A stretch of DNA of 64,000 nt from Chlorokybus atmophyticus (taxonomy: Eukaryota; Streptophyta; Chlorokybophyceae; Chlorokybales; Chlorokybaceae). A program made the translations under genes and the position numbers. Location: the NCBI GenBank assembly GCA_009103225.1, contig RHPI01000810.1, positions 156,429-220,428 of the forward strand. The letters run 5' to 3'. Shown here one piece after another: positions 12,641 to 23,620 of this stretch. Within the stretch, counting starts at the first letter, position 1, and every line of letters begins with the position of its first letter. The notes beneath the pieces are model-generated. The model saw only the letters and a list, made by a program, of their open reading frames with translations, searched no databases and was not told the DNA's origin.

Positions 12641-14480
12641 ATGGAGAAGGACAAGGAGGTGACGGAGAATGACGAGAAGGATGAGCATGGAGATGGCAGA
12701 CGAGGGGAGGTGGTGTGCATGCTGAGCGTCGAAAAGATCAGCAAACATGTCGACAGGAGAAAAAGGAAGGAGCAGGCCAGGGAGAAGGACAAGCGGCGGC
12801 GCAGGCGGCGGCGGCGGAAGGATCGCAGCAGCGTTTCCTCCTCCTCCCCCTCCTCGTTATCCTCGTCCTCAGCAACGTCTAGTTCATCGTCATCGTCAGG
12901 AGAGGACTCGGAGAGCTCCGAGGATCAGCGTCAGAAGCGCAAGCGGCGGAGCAGCAGAGAACCGACCAAAAGGAAGCGCAGCAGACGCAACCACAAGGAC
13001 AAACACGCAACAAAGAAAAGGCAAGCTTTTTACTGTGCTGGATCTCCCATAGTGTAACCGTGTGCAGATGCCTCTTTCACATATGAATCTGCATCATTTT
13101 GATCATCTGCATTAGCCATTTGGAGTCTGGAGACGTGGAGTGCTAATGCGTGCGTTGAATGACGTGTGTGATGAAGACCACCAGGATCAATGCATCAAAA
13201 CTGAATCACCACTCTGTTCTGCATTTGGGCAGAAAGCGTTCACGGCGGCGGGATGTGGGAGAGGTGAGCGGCGATGGCAGTGACAAGGCTGAGGATGTGG
13301 CTGGTGGGGACGCCATCGGTGCACTGGACCCATCAGCAGCGTTGGTGGTATCACGGCAGGTGCGCTTAGTTTGTGTTAGGTACTGTGCCTAGCAATTGGT
13401 ATGATACACACGCATATATGAGCACTGCTGCTTGCATGCTTGCATGTCGGCGTGTGTTGTTGTTGTGTGATATTCTGGCGTGTGTATGCAGGCAGCTGCG
13501 TACGCGGATGTCAACCGCATGAACGAGCACACCCGTCAGGCCGCGGCTTTCGCTCAGGTGGGCGTGCGCATGATCCACTCTCCACCCTGCTTAGCGATAA
13601 TGTGCATGTGAAGGCCAGCGTGTTCCGTGCTGATGATGCTCCGGCCCATCTACCTTTCACCAAGAAATCAAGCAGTGATGTGACAGACACATGAGGGACT
13701 ACACTAACAAACTACACTAGCAAACCCACACACGCGAACGAAACGCAGGCTCGGTTGGCGAGTGGGGAGTTGCAACAGGCTCGACAGCACCAGAAGCAGA
13801 TGCAGAACATGTACGGCACTACCGACCGCAGGTGCGAGTATAGTAATGAGAAGCGTGGCGCACCCTCTGTTGTTGATGCTGCTGGGGGTGACTAACAACT
13901 TGCTTGTGATGTCTTTCTTGTTGTAGGGCTAGCAAGAAGCTCGCTCAAGAGACGCGGGTGAGTAGTAGCAGTGTACGCACACGTGCGTGTGTGTATAATT
14001 GTGTACGAGCATGCTGTTCACATCGTGTCGTATCAACAACACTCTGCTCGACAACACAGAAGCTGAAGAAGGTGGTGAGCGTCTGCAAGCAGCTGGAGGA
14101 GCACGAGCAGCGCGAGCTGGAGCGCATGGACGCCTTCCGCGCCGCGGTACGTGCACCTTTCTTTCCACATCACAACCGTATTAGCATCTCATCTCAACTT
14201 GCCAGCATGTCTACCCTGTACTCATGTGGCTGTCTTGCGCGTGTGGCGGCGCCGTGGGGGTGCGCCCCCCCACTCTCCCCGCATTTCCGTTGGGTGGGTT
14301 TTGTGTACCGCTCTGTCTACATAGTTGGGGCTGCCTTCGGCCGAAGCGCAGCGCCAGGCAGAGTGGCGCGCAGCCATGTCAGCGGCGGCAGCCGCAGCGG
14401 CCGACAGCCCTCGTGTGCAATCGGGTGGAGAGACCCGCGCCAAGCGCATCGGGCCCAAAGTGCCCTCCTCGCTCAAGTGA
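12641..14480 (+). CDS. Basic Ser/Arg-rich coiled-coil protein
   Basis: Seven exons join in phase: 12641-13020, 13233-13359, 13492-13557, 13749-13831, 13927-13957, 14060-14146, 14325-14480, about 309 residues. Exon 1 starts MEKDKEVTENDEKDEHGDG, then carries a run of eight arginines, a poly-serine stretch and KRKRRSS/KRKRSRR clusters, a composition typical of nuclear RS-like proteins. From exon 3 on it is helical (NRMNEHTRQAAAFAQ; LKKVVSVCKQLEEHEQRELERM), and it ends ETRAKRIGPKVPSSLK. The first intron has a GC donor (AAG/GCAAGC at 13021), the strong consensus for that class, and phase is preserved. Family not recognised. A nuclear or splicing-related function is a guess from composition only. 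The start is the first ATG; the frame is open a little further upstream without an ATG. Confidence 0.7.
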
Positions 14481-15096
14481 CTCCCATTGTGTGCGCCCAC
14501 GGATAGTGCTAGTGTATGTGTATGTGTTGGCATGTGTTTGTGTATGTATGTGCGGAGACACTTGTAGCATTACTCCCATGGTTCTGCATTCATTGCAGGT
14601 AGTGTGTAAACAAGGTGCAACGGGGATGTTATGCATGCAAGGCAACCATACACATGGCATGCAAACATCATGTGACACTGCACTCACCACGCATGCAATC
14701 ATACATACACAACCATTGGGCTATATACACCATACTCACTGCCTCATTCCTACGAATGGCGCTTATCTACCTACTCACCAACCCCGTTCAGTCATGCATG
14801 CATGCTGTTCAGAGTCAAGTGATTACCTAAGCAACACTTGTTGCAGTGTGCTGAATCAATGGTAGTTCAAAGCATTACTAGTAAGCCGGTGGGTTCGCGG
14901 CATTACGCCATGGCAGACTGCGACTTGTACAGTGCAAGTATTCGTTGATTGTTACAAATTTTCTGCTGCTGTGTATCAATCGCATGTCAAGGGTTGCTCG
15001 CAGTTCGGGTGGGTGCGAGTGTGGGTGGTGTAGAGTACAGGGTGAATGGCTTGAATGTTGCGTGAACCATGAGTGTGTGATAATTAGTGTGTGCTG

Positions 15097-15372
15097 CTGT
15101 GATTGTACTTGTGCATAAGCAGTACATGAACATATTATAGAGTCGCCTCAATGTCTTTGCATATGCATATATACTCAAACCTCCTTCCAAGCCCATCATC
15201 AATGTGAAGTTTTGATGTGCATACACCAACATACCATGATCTATACCTTATACACCAAGGTGCGCTTTCTTCAATCTGTGCACGATGTGCTTACAACGCA
15301 ATTCCCTTATTGCATGCACATTGTATAAGGGACCATCCACCGGGAGCTTAATGCTTGTATGTCAACATAATA
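15097..15372 (+). repeat. 276-bp exact direct repeat, copy 1
   Basis: This segment appears letter for letter at 21155-21430. It contains no gene-length open frame, no terminal inverted repeats and no tRNA-like start. An internal short inverted pair (cccttat...ataaggg) lies near 15303-15331. See copy 2. Confidence 0.93.
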
Positions 15373-17250
15373 GAGGTTGATGACCAGGAGACACCTTCCA
15401 CCCGTTGGTAATGAAAATGTATGGCAAACTAGTCGAGGACTAGCACACCCGCGGTGCATACCAGCCTACATGTTGCGTCTGTGTGCGCGCCACAACGCAC
15501 AATGCAAGGAGCGGAGCCACGGCGCCTAAAAGGGTTCATTCGCATCTGCCGACATAGCTTGCCCACTCACCGCTGGCACAAACAATGGCAATCCTGGAGC
15601 GGCGGTGGTGGCGACAGTATTTGAATGGGGTCCTATGGTCCAGGGCTCTCAAACAATTGAGGTGGAGGCAGCACAAATAGCGTGTGACTTGGTGTGCGTC
15701 TGGGGATGTGTGTGATGTGTGCGGTTAGCCATGATGGCAGCACTTACAGCTAAAGCTTCCATGTCAGTTGTATGCATTGTGCATACTGCGACGACTTTGT
15801 TGTATGCACATAGTTCTTGTACAAAAGGAAGCCATTGATCTCGAACGACTATCCTCGATGTATAGAGAGGGTATAATGCAGGGGCCACAAGCAAAGATGC
15901 AAACAAGCCAGCACTCAAGCACAAAGCCAATATAGACCACGGCAACAAGGCACAACCAGCTAGCTACCTATGGGGTTGGACCTATGTGCGTGCAAGGCAG
16001 TGAGGCAGGCAGCAGCAGCGGCTATGGTGACCAAGCTCAACTACCTGCACAAGGTAGGGGGCAGGCAAAGGCTATGGTTAGGCGTGGATGGCAAGGATGG
16101 CAAGGATGACAGCACCGACGACAATGCTAACGAGGACGGTTAGCCCCCCGCCGCCAGCAGCTGTGTGGCTGTCCTTTTACCTGCCACACACTCACCGCAA
16201 ACGGATGCAGGCCAAAAGCCGTTGGAGTGAGAGTGAGACAGGTGATTACAAGCAAACGTGGAACGCCAAGCATATCGCGGGCATGTGAAGTAATGCTTCC
16301 AATTGGTGGTGACAACCACTCACCCATCGTTGCCAGTGGCGGCAGCAATGACATGAAACAAATGCCTATATGTGGAATCATACATAAAACCTAGTCTCGT
16401 CCACATCACCGCTTGCAGCCTAGACAGCAGAGTGCTTTTGTTGTATCCCATAGCTTGCATCTCGTCCAACAGCTTGGCCACTTCCTCGAGGAAGTGAGCC
16501 CTGCAAGTATAGACACATATGAATTGGAAAGTCTGAGAGACCACATCATTGAGCTTAATAGCTCGTGCAATGCTAGACGTGGGATGAGGTGCTCTCAGCA
16601 CTGGCACAGTGCTAAATGCTGGCTTCCGCAGCTTGCTGTACAGCCTGGTGCACACCCCGGTGTTCTTTATCTTAAATAGCAACATGTGCAAGTACGGGAC
16701 CAGTGTGCCCTCAGCATGCATGGTATAGTTGTTTTACCTACGCCTTGATAAGTGTGCAATGCTTACACAGGATAGCACTGCCCGTGTGCAGTTGTGTTCC
16801 CGTGCATAATGTGCATACATCTGAGGGTCTGACATCTGCCCGGTGCTTGAAGGTTACTAGGAGAAGTATAAGCTTGGAATCAAAGCTTTAATAAACGGCG
16901 GCAGTAACTCATAGTGTCCTTAAATAGCGAAATTCCTTGTCGCATATAATGAGCTGCATGAAAGTATAACAACTGCTCCACTGTCTCCAACATGGGCTCA
17001 GTGAAAGTAAATTCTCCGAGAAGGGCGGAGTACCAACAATTATACGGTAAGATGTGCACCTTTACGGTAAATTTGTGCATAGATAGGAAGTGCATTCAGA
17101 GAGTATTACGGTTTTCCTAGTTCGTCTGCTATGGCACTTGCACCTGCTTCAGGTGTTTGTTGTAGTGCAAATCAATCGATAGCAACGCAAAACGCAGTGT
17201 GATATACCTTGCAGGCATTGGGTGAGGTTGTGTAGACTGGCAATCGTACA

Positions 17251-17254
17251 AAGA

Positions 17255-17310
<56 letters not shown>
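17251..17310. repeat. (GA)n microsatellite
   Basis: A GA dinucleotide run with one early interruption (gagagggagag). It lies 3' of the TauE/SafE gene. Confidence 0.95.
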
Positions 17311-17313
<3 letters not shown>

Positions 17314-17454
17314 CGCTGAGGCTTAGTAACCATCAACTGCTAAGTACAGGGCTATACGTGCAAGAGTGCATGTGAATGTAAGCAACAAATTTGTACAATA
17401 CACACAACAAGGCAGGGTATACTGTTCGTGCAATCTCTTCACCCGTTCTTCCCA

Positions 17455-20169
17455 TCAATGGCATATGCTCCCGAACTCCACTCCCACTCCCGCTCTCACC
17501 GCTTCCCTCGCCTGCCCTGTGGCGATGTGCGCCATCATCCCGAACGCCGCGAGGAACACCCCCGCGAGGATGAGCACGATCGCGGCCTTGAGCTGGTACT
17601 TGGCGACGAGGTGCATGACGAGGGCGACGCCGCAGAGGGACCCCGCGAAGGCGCAGGCGCCGTAGGAGAGGGAGTATTGGGGGTAGAGGGAACCGGCGAT
17701 GGCGAATTGAGCGGTGGAAGCGGCGGCGCCTAAGAGGTTGACTAAGGCGGTGGTGCTTGAGACAACCACTGGGTCCATACGCGCATACACCTGCGAGTTG
17801 GGTTTTTTGAACCTCGTGAGGATACTGCCAGACTACCCCGGACAGGACTGTGCCAAGCCCATGTGGGTGACTGCGTGCATGTGCACGTGTGCGCGCGCTG
17901 ATGCATATGCATGTGCATGTGCGTGTGCGTGTGAGGAAGAGTAATGATGCTCAGCACGCCAGAGCAATTGCATGCATGCATTTCTTGCAACTGGTACAGT
18001 TGTTATTGATGTTGCGGATGTTGTATGCAGTGATCGGGAGTTTAGGCGGAATGATCAAGCATGTTGTAACGCGAGCAGCATAACAAGATGTACGTACCAG
18101 CAATAATGGGAGTAGGAGGGTGGCGCCGCCCAGGCCCAGTAGAGCAGCAAGGACGCCAACGACCACAGCGTACGAGGGGTAGATTGCGCAGTCCCGTGTC
18201 GTCCACTTGACATCGCGGTACTCCCCCGCGATGGGAGCGTCGTCGTACCAGGTGTAACCCCCCACCCTCTGCTTCACCTCCGCCCAACGCGCAGCACGTG
18301 CCATGCACAGCCCGCACACTAGCGCCAACAACACCTGGAGGAAGAGGTGGAACACGCAGCACTAGTCAGTATGCATGTGTGCACGTGTGCAGCCTTTTGA
18401 GTGTAAAGTTACGCAATCGAACAAGACTGTACACACGCCCACGCACACATACATGTGCTTTAACACTTTCATGTGGAGATTTGATCAATTGATCAAGACT
18501 GCGTGTTTACCTCTTGCAGCACGAGCAGCAACCAGAACTCCCAACTGCACGCGTGCACACCGATGATGCTTGGCTTTCTCCGACTGCACGCACAACAAGA
18601 ACACCAACATCATCTACTGACACCCACAGCGTCTAGTTCACGTGTGCATGTCACACACAGGACGCACCTCCCGCGCAGGAGCGACAGCACGAACACGGCA
18701 ACCCACGCCACAAGCAGCAACACTGCCGTAAAGGCCGGAACCGTGTGCGACTCCCTCTCAACAACATCCTGCAACGTGCGCACGCCGCGCGCGGGATCAA
18801 CGCATCCCAACAACACACTACCCGCCCAGGGACTGTCCATGAGCAAAGCATCGCCATTTCCAACGAGCGGGACAGAGTCCAACATCTGCTTCGTGTCCTC
18901 CTCCTCCCCACACATACCGACACAACTAGTAATACTTTCGTGATGTTCAGAAGAAGCTATCACCACGGTGAATGTCTTGAAGTCCAACGTAGCGGCCTCG
19001 ATATCACCGGCGCCGGCACGAGGGGTGCCTCCAATATCGATCCTTCTCTCCAGCTTCGGCGGCTTGGTGATGATGGTGATATCGGCTATGCCGGTGATGT
19101 CGGCAATGCGCGTGTTGTGTTTCCTTCGTGCGCGGAGTTGAGCTGCACACCCGCACGCGCCCGTGCTAAGCGCTTGCACGGCGAGGGCCGCGAGGAGGAG
19201 GGCAAGCAGCCAGGAAGTGACAAAATGAGGCAGGAGCTGCGTGATGAGGGAGTGTGTTAGTGATGTGTGGTGAGATGTTGGGGTGGGGTGCATGTGAATG
19301 GGTGGGTGGGTTCACGTGCCTGTGATAGGAACACGCCGAAGGTGGTGCCGGCGAGGAATGCCGGCACGAGCACGGAGGCCAGCTCCCAGTCGATGCGGGG
19401 GGCGTGCGTGCGGAAGGGATGCTTGCGCCGTGCATGGTAGCTGTGGGCGAGTGTGCGAATGGTGTGAGTGTTGATGCACATGTCCGTATGCGCTCGTGCA
19501 TGTGTGCGTGGGCGTGGGCGTGGATGTGGTGGGTGTGGGTGTGGGTACTCTCGCATGTATGCGCGTGCATGCGTGTGCATGCACTCGGGCATGCCAGAGT
19601 ACTTGCGCGTCTGTGTTCTAGGTGTTCTAGGTGTTCTAGGTGTCTTCGTCTGTGTCATGGGGAGATCATGTGTTGTTCACCCACGTTGTGGTTCTTACCC
19701 TAGGGAGGCGAGCACGCCGGCAAAGATGAGTGGCTGCGCGTTGGCAGCAGCCTCAGGGGCAGTGAGCCCCGCAGCGAGGAGAAATAGGGGGACGAAGAGG
19801 ATGCCGCCGCCGACCCCGCCCGCATTGCTCAGCCCCGCCGCGAGCCACACCGCCAATCCCAATGCAACCTGTTGTGTACATGAACGTCATACCAAAATCT
19901 CGTTCCCACATCAACAATTGCGTTGCACATGCATGCGCGCATACAACATTATCAACCTCAACCCCTACCTTGACGAGTGTGATAGGCAGCAGTGAGTGCT
20001 CATCGCTGTAGCCGTCGTTGTTGTCGCCATCAATGCTGTTGTCGTCATCGTTGATGTGGCTGGCGTGTGCGGTATGGATGCACGTAACAAGCAGGCAGCT
20101 TGCTAGCAACACCGACAACAACAGCGGTGACGCCGACAGCGAGGATCGCCCGTGCAGACGTGACCTCAT
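17455..20169 (-). CDS. TauE/SafE-family membrane transporter
   Basis: This is a plant-type member of the TauE/SafE (sulfite/anion exporter) superfamily. Seven exons join in phase to about 555 residues: 20169-19969, 19868-19699, 19440-19320, 19236-18668, 18544-18511, 18334-18098, 17790-17455. Exon 1 encodes a hydrophobic signal-like segment (PLLLSVLLASCLLVTCIHTA). Exon 2 carries the first family signature, LSNAGGVGGGILFVPLF. Exon 6 carries the second (YAVVVGVLAALLGLGGATLL), and exon 7 the C-terminal membrane helices (MDPVVVSSTTALVNLLGAA). Between the repeats, exon 4 adds a loop of roughly 130 residues with RRKHNTRIADITG and a hydrophilic stretch, longer than the usual central loop. The intron after exon 3 has a GC donor (CAG/GCACGT, 19319). 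The substrate cannot be told from sequence. In-frame codons upstream of the ATG at 20169 lack another ATG. Confidence 0.92.
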
Positions 20170-21154
20170 AGCAGTGAGCACACAAAGTGCTTGATTGTAC
20201 AGCACCGCAGCATGTTTTGCGATGCTCAATCACTGACGATTTTCGATCATCCCCCTGCGTGTGCACACTATGAATCAGCACCCACGCAACCAGCAATCAG
20301 CAACCGTCAGAGTCAAAGACAGTGACCTATGGTTGATTGTGGTTCAGCAACCAAGCAACTGCGTGGTCGTTGTCAATCGTTGATCAAACCTATGCTGGGC
20401 ACTACTTAGTGAGTCCAATTTTAGGTGACAGCATACCGCCGAGACAGTCGCACAAACCACCGACTAGGTGCCTAAACAGAAGCATACCAGAAGCAGGCAG
20501 CGGCGGCAGCTTCTAGACCGTTCCCACACGACGAGCACCAGCACCAGCAGAAGCAGTCTGTGCGATCCAACACGCAACGCGCCCCCACACAGTCCACGCC
20601 AACCGGACCCGCCAGCAGCTTCACACCCTCAGCGGCGGCGGCGGTTTGACTGATCAGTCAGTGCTGTTCTGCACAGCCGAGAGAGAGAGAGACGAGACAG
20701 GCACAGGCAGAGGGACGGACAGTGGCGACAGACTTTGCGATGCGATGTGTACCAAACAGGGGGCACGAAACTTTTTGCCGCGCAGTCTACGACACGAGAA
20801 ACTTTCGCCGCCGCAAGATCGCGTGGGGACCTGACTCACATCAAATTTTTGTCATGAAGTCGATTTCGCTTTGGGGAAAACTTTTGGGCGCCACTTCGAG
20901 GAGAGAGTCCTGGACGCTGACAGCCGACGTCAGCGTCGTCAGATTGCCATGACGAGGGGGGGAGTGGCGCCCTGCCTGAGTTGACCAGATTTTGTGCTCC
21001 GAGAGTGGCGGGAAGATCGACGCGACCCCTCTGCTCGAACACGCATAAACGCGCACAGACGCATTGGCCAGTGATGTTTCACGTACATACGGTGTTTATC
21101 GGTCGATGTTGCCCCTGGGGAAGTTGTAGTATGCTCCCCCCCTCCGCCGCCCCC
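20170..21154. other. Intergenic DNA upstream of the TauE/SafE gene
   Basis: No supported gene. A 61-codon open frame (20468-20653, +) is Arg/Ser/Pro-rich and is probably chance. About 20640-21060 has a different texture from the surrounding DNA (balanced, few CA/GT runs, several aaactttt motifs such as gaaactttttgccgcgcag and gaaactttcgccg). Its origin is unclear. Confidence 0.4.
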
Positions 21155-21430
21155 CTGTGATTGTACTTGTGCATAAGCAGTACATGAACATATTATAGAG
21201 TCGCCTCAATGTCTTTGCATATGCATATATACTCAAACCTCCTTCCAAGCCCATCATCAATGTGAAGTTTTGATGTGCATACACCAACATACCATGATCT
21301 ATACCTTATACACCAAGGTGCGCTTTCTTCAATCTGTGCACGATGTGCTTACAACGCAATTCCCTTATTGCATGCACATTGTATAAGGGACCATCCACCG
21401 GGAGCTTAATGCTTGTATGTCAACATAATA
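21155..21430 (+). repeat. 276-bp exact direct repeat, copy 2
   Basis: Identical to 15097-15372. The left edge abuts a C-rich run (ctccccccctccgccgcccccc), and the right edge is eight bases before the only undetermined base in the window (n at 21438). The base composition changes to AT-rich immediately after. This could be a recent insertion or duplication, or a join made during assembly. Confidence 0.93.
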
Positions 21431-23018
21431 TCCATAANTTACCTACAAATAATGACATATTTAGGCGATTGGCCATTATTTAGGCGAAAGTGATTGAATG
21501 TATAAGATGCGCTCACATAAAATGTATAAAGTTAAAAATGATGTTGAAGTAATATAATTGTAGCACATTCCGCAGCCATACGTAAGTGTAATAACAGCGT
21601 TTTGACCATGAGACTATGGCAACCAGAGTCGCTGCCATACTGGGAGCCGCACACCTTTGATACATATAACACGCGTTTCAGTCGGGTATCGTAGCAAAAA
21701 GCGGTATGACAAAGGCAGGTGTAAGGGTTGTATGAATCATTATGATTATGATTACTTTTCTTTCTTATTATCAAGCAATGGGTTACTATTACATGTTCAC
21801 AACGACAACTCGAGGCTGCACGTTGGCATCCCGCTGCGGCTATTGCCATCATACTGACATGGTACGATGATCTTTTGCAAGGCGTACGCAGAACTACACA
21901 TGCTGCAACCCATATGTCAACGTTCATAACTATTCACATAAAACACAATCGCACCTCCCCGACCATTCGCACGCAACAAGCTTCAATCACGTGCATGCCC
22001 CGAGCTTGCGATACAACAATGTAACAACCATCTCAGTCATTGTAGCAAAAAGCGCTACGATATGAGATGCAACGGTCTTTTCATATAAAGTGTGGACAAA
22101 GCAGTGAACACGCGTAAACGCCGGGCGTTTGCCTCACCTGCGCCTCCAATGCTAAGAGCATGTGTCATACATGCTATGTTGTATTCGTATGTGTTCAGAT
22201 GTATGTCCCTGCACACATACATGAACGCACGCATACGTCTACAACATCACAACATGTGTTGTATTTTGATACAATAATGTTAAGAAAACCGTGTGTGTAA
22301 GTTTTGCATATAATGTAATATGCCAAACAGAGTTTAACAGATAAAGAATAAACAGTAACATGCTTATTCAATTGACTGTTTATTTTGCCTTTTGCTGAAT
22401 TTAACACCGCAGCATGCTTACAATTGATTGCTTATATTATGATTATTTTATTTATGTTATACATAGTATATTAAATCTTGTATACGCCGATCAATGTCTT
22501 CAAGTGTAAGTACAAAACTTGCGTATCAATCTCATGAGTTTCGTACTTATAATCGAAGGTACGTATACGTAATGCGTAATGTTTGAGTCATGGACATCAA
22601 ATGAAACATAAATACTTTGCATTTGTGCCCATAGCTATGATATAAGACTTATAACACATGTAGCCCTTAATTACGCAGAATGGTTGAAAATATCATTGCA
22701 AGTTAAAGCATATATTCTTACCCGCTTGCGGCTACTTGCGAGACATCTTTGTTTAATGTAAAATATGTAACATTCACTTTGTCATGTTGCATTGTTGTTG
22801 CGGCAATGTCAAATTTGCGCGAGTCATAAATGCAAAAAAACGTTTAAATTGGTAAAGAAGTTACTTGCAAGTTTTGGGTTATATAACCTGATTATATAGC
22901 ATATCGTATTGACCCGTATAGAAGCCTCCTCTATTACAAGCCACCTTAACAACTATAATGCCGCTTAATGTGGATTCAGTTAAGAAGGGCTTAACAAGCA
23001 TTAGAATACACAACCTCT

Positions 23019-23043
23019 CATGGTAGCGACTTTTGCTACCATG
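23019..23043. repeat. Perfect 9-bp stem hairpin, copy A
   Basis: CATGGTAGC and GCTACCATG flank the loop GACTTTT. The preceding bases (acacaacctct) and a following ccccgcgt-type segment are shared with copy B. Confidence 0.85.
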
Positions 23044-23222
23044 GCCTACTTGTATTCGGCCAAGCCCCGCGTACATTAATTACGGAGCAAGCCCTGCCGT
23101 TTACAAAGGACCAAGATGTGCAGGTAAAGTCATGGTTAAAGCCGGGTTAAATGCAATACCGATTAATGTACATCAGGCTAATGCAGGGCTTATGCAGCAT
23201 AAATAAGCAATACACAACCTCT

Positions 23223-23247
23223 CATGGTAGCGACTGTTGCTACCATG
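23223..23247. repeat. Perfect 9-bp stem hairpin, copy B
   Basis: Same stem as copy A, with loop GACTGTT (one base different). It is about 204 bp downstream, in the same orientation, with the same 5' flank atacacaacctct. Confidence 0.85.
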
Positions 23248-23620
23248 GCCAAATCGGCTAAACCCCGCGTTACAGCAACAAAAGGTAGGGGGCTTTTGTA
23301 AAACATGATCTTATATGCTTAATTACAAGCTCTCAATAAATAAAAGAGGGGAGCTGATGTATAAAACGGGGCTGATGTACGAGTAAGTACGGCATGTTGG
23401 ATAGTTAATACAATCGATACAAGCATGCGACATAATACATATACATTTTTGTACTAGTTAATACCGCAGCTCTTGTCAAAGAGGCAATGCCATTCTGAGT
23501 GACAACTCAGGTAATTTGCAAAAGCAGCTTTGTTATTATCTCACCACAATGCCGGCTATCCAAGCACAGAATGTCATTGATTAAGACATTAGGATGGTAA
23601 ACTGTGTAAAAAGCTAGCAC

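Larger units (their letters stand above)
14481..17454. other. Gene-poor stretch with unassigned open frames
   Basis: No complete gene is supported. Minus-strand open frames at 15649-15948, 16320-16721 and 16880-17095 have protein-like composition. The first contains a hydrophobic segment (ILALCLSAGLFASLLVAPAL). The second contains HFLEEVAKLLDEMQAMGY. They could be exons of an unrecognised gene or remains of a transposable element; I could not join them convincingly. A perfect 18-bp palindrome CACTTCCTCGAGGAAGTG is at 16479-16496 inside the second frame. A (GA)n run is at about 17251-17310. The segment 15097-15372 is duplicated at 21155. Confidence 0.4.
21431..23620. other. AT-rich, gene-poor block with dispersed hairpins
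   Basis: Visibly richer in A and T than the rest of the window, with no open frame that looks coding. Four related hairpin sequences occur here: 21691-21706 and 22042-22058 (GTAGC, A-rich loop, then GCGGTATG-like or GCTAC) and 23019-23043 and 23223-23247 (CATGGTAGC, 7-base loop, GCTACCATG). The last two sit in a longer shared block. The base at 21438 is undetermined. Confidence 0.6.

Noticed and set aside
16320-17095. Reverse-transcriptase remnant
   Set aside because: The helical motif HFLEEVAKLLDEMQAMGY is only faintly reminiscent of such proteins and there is no catalytic motif; left as unassigned open frames.
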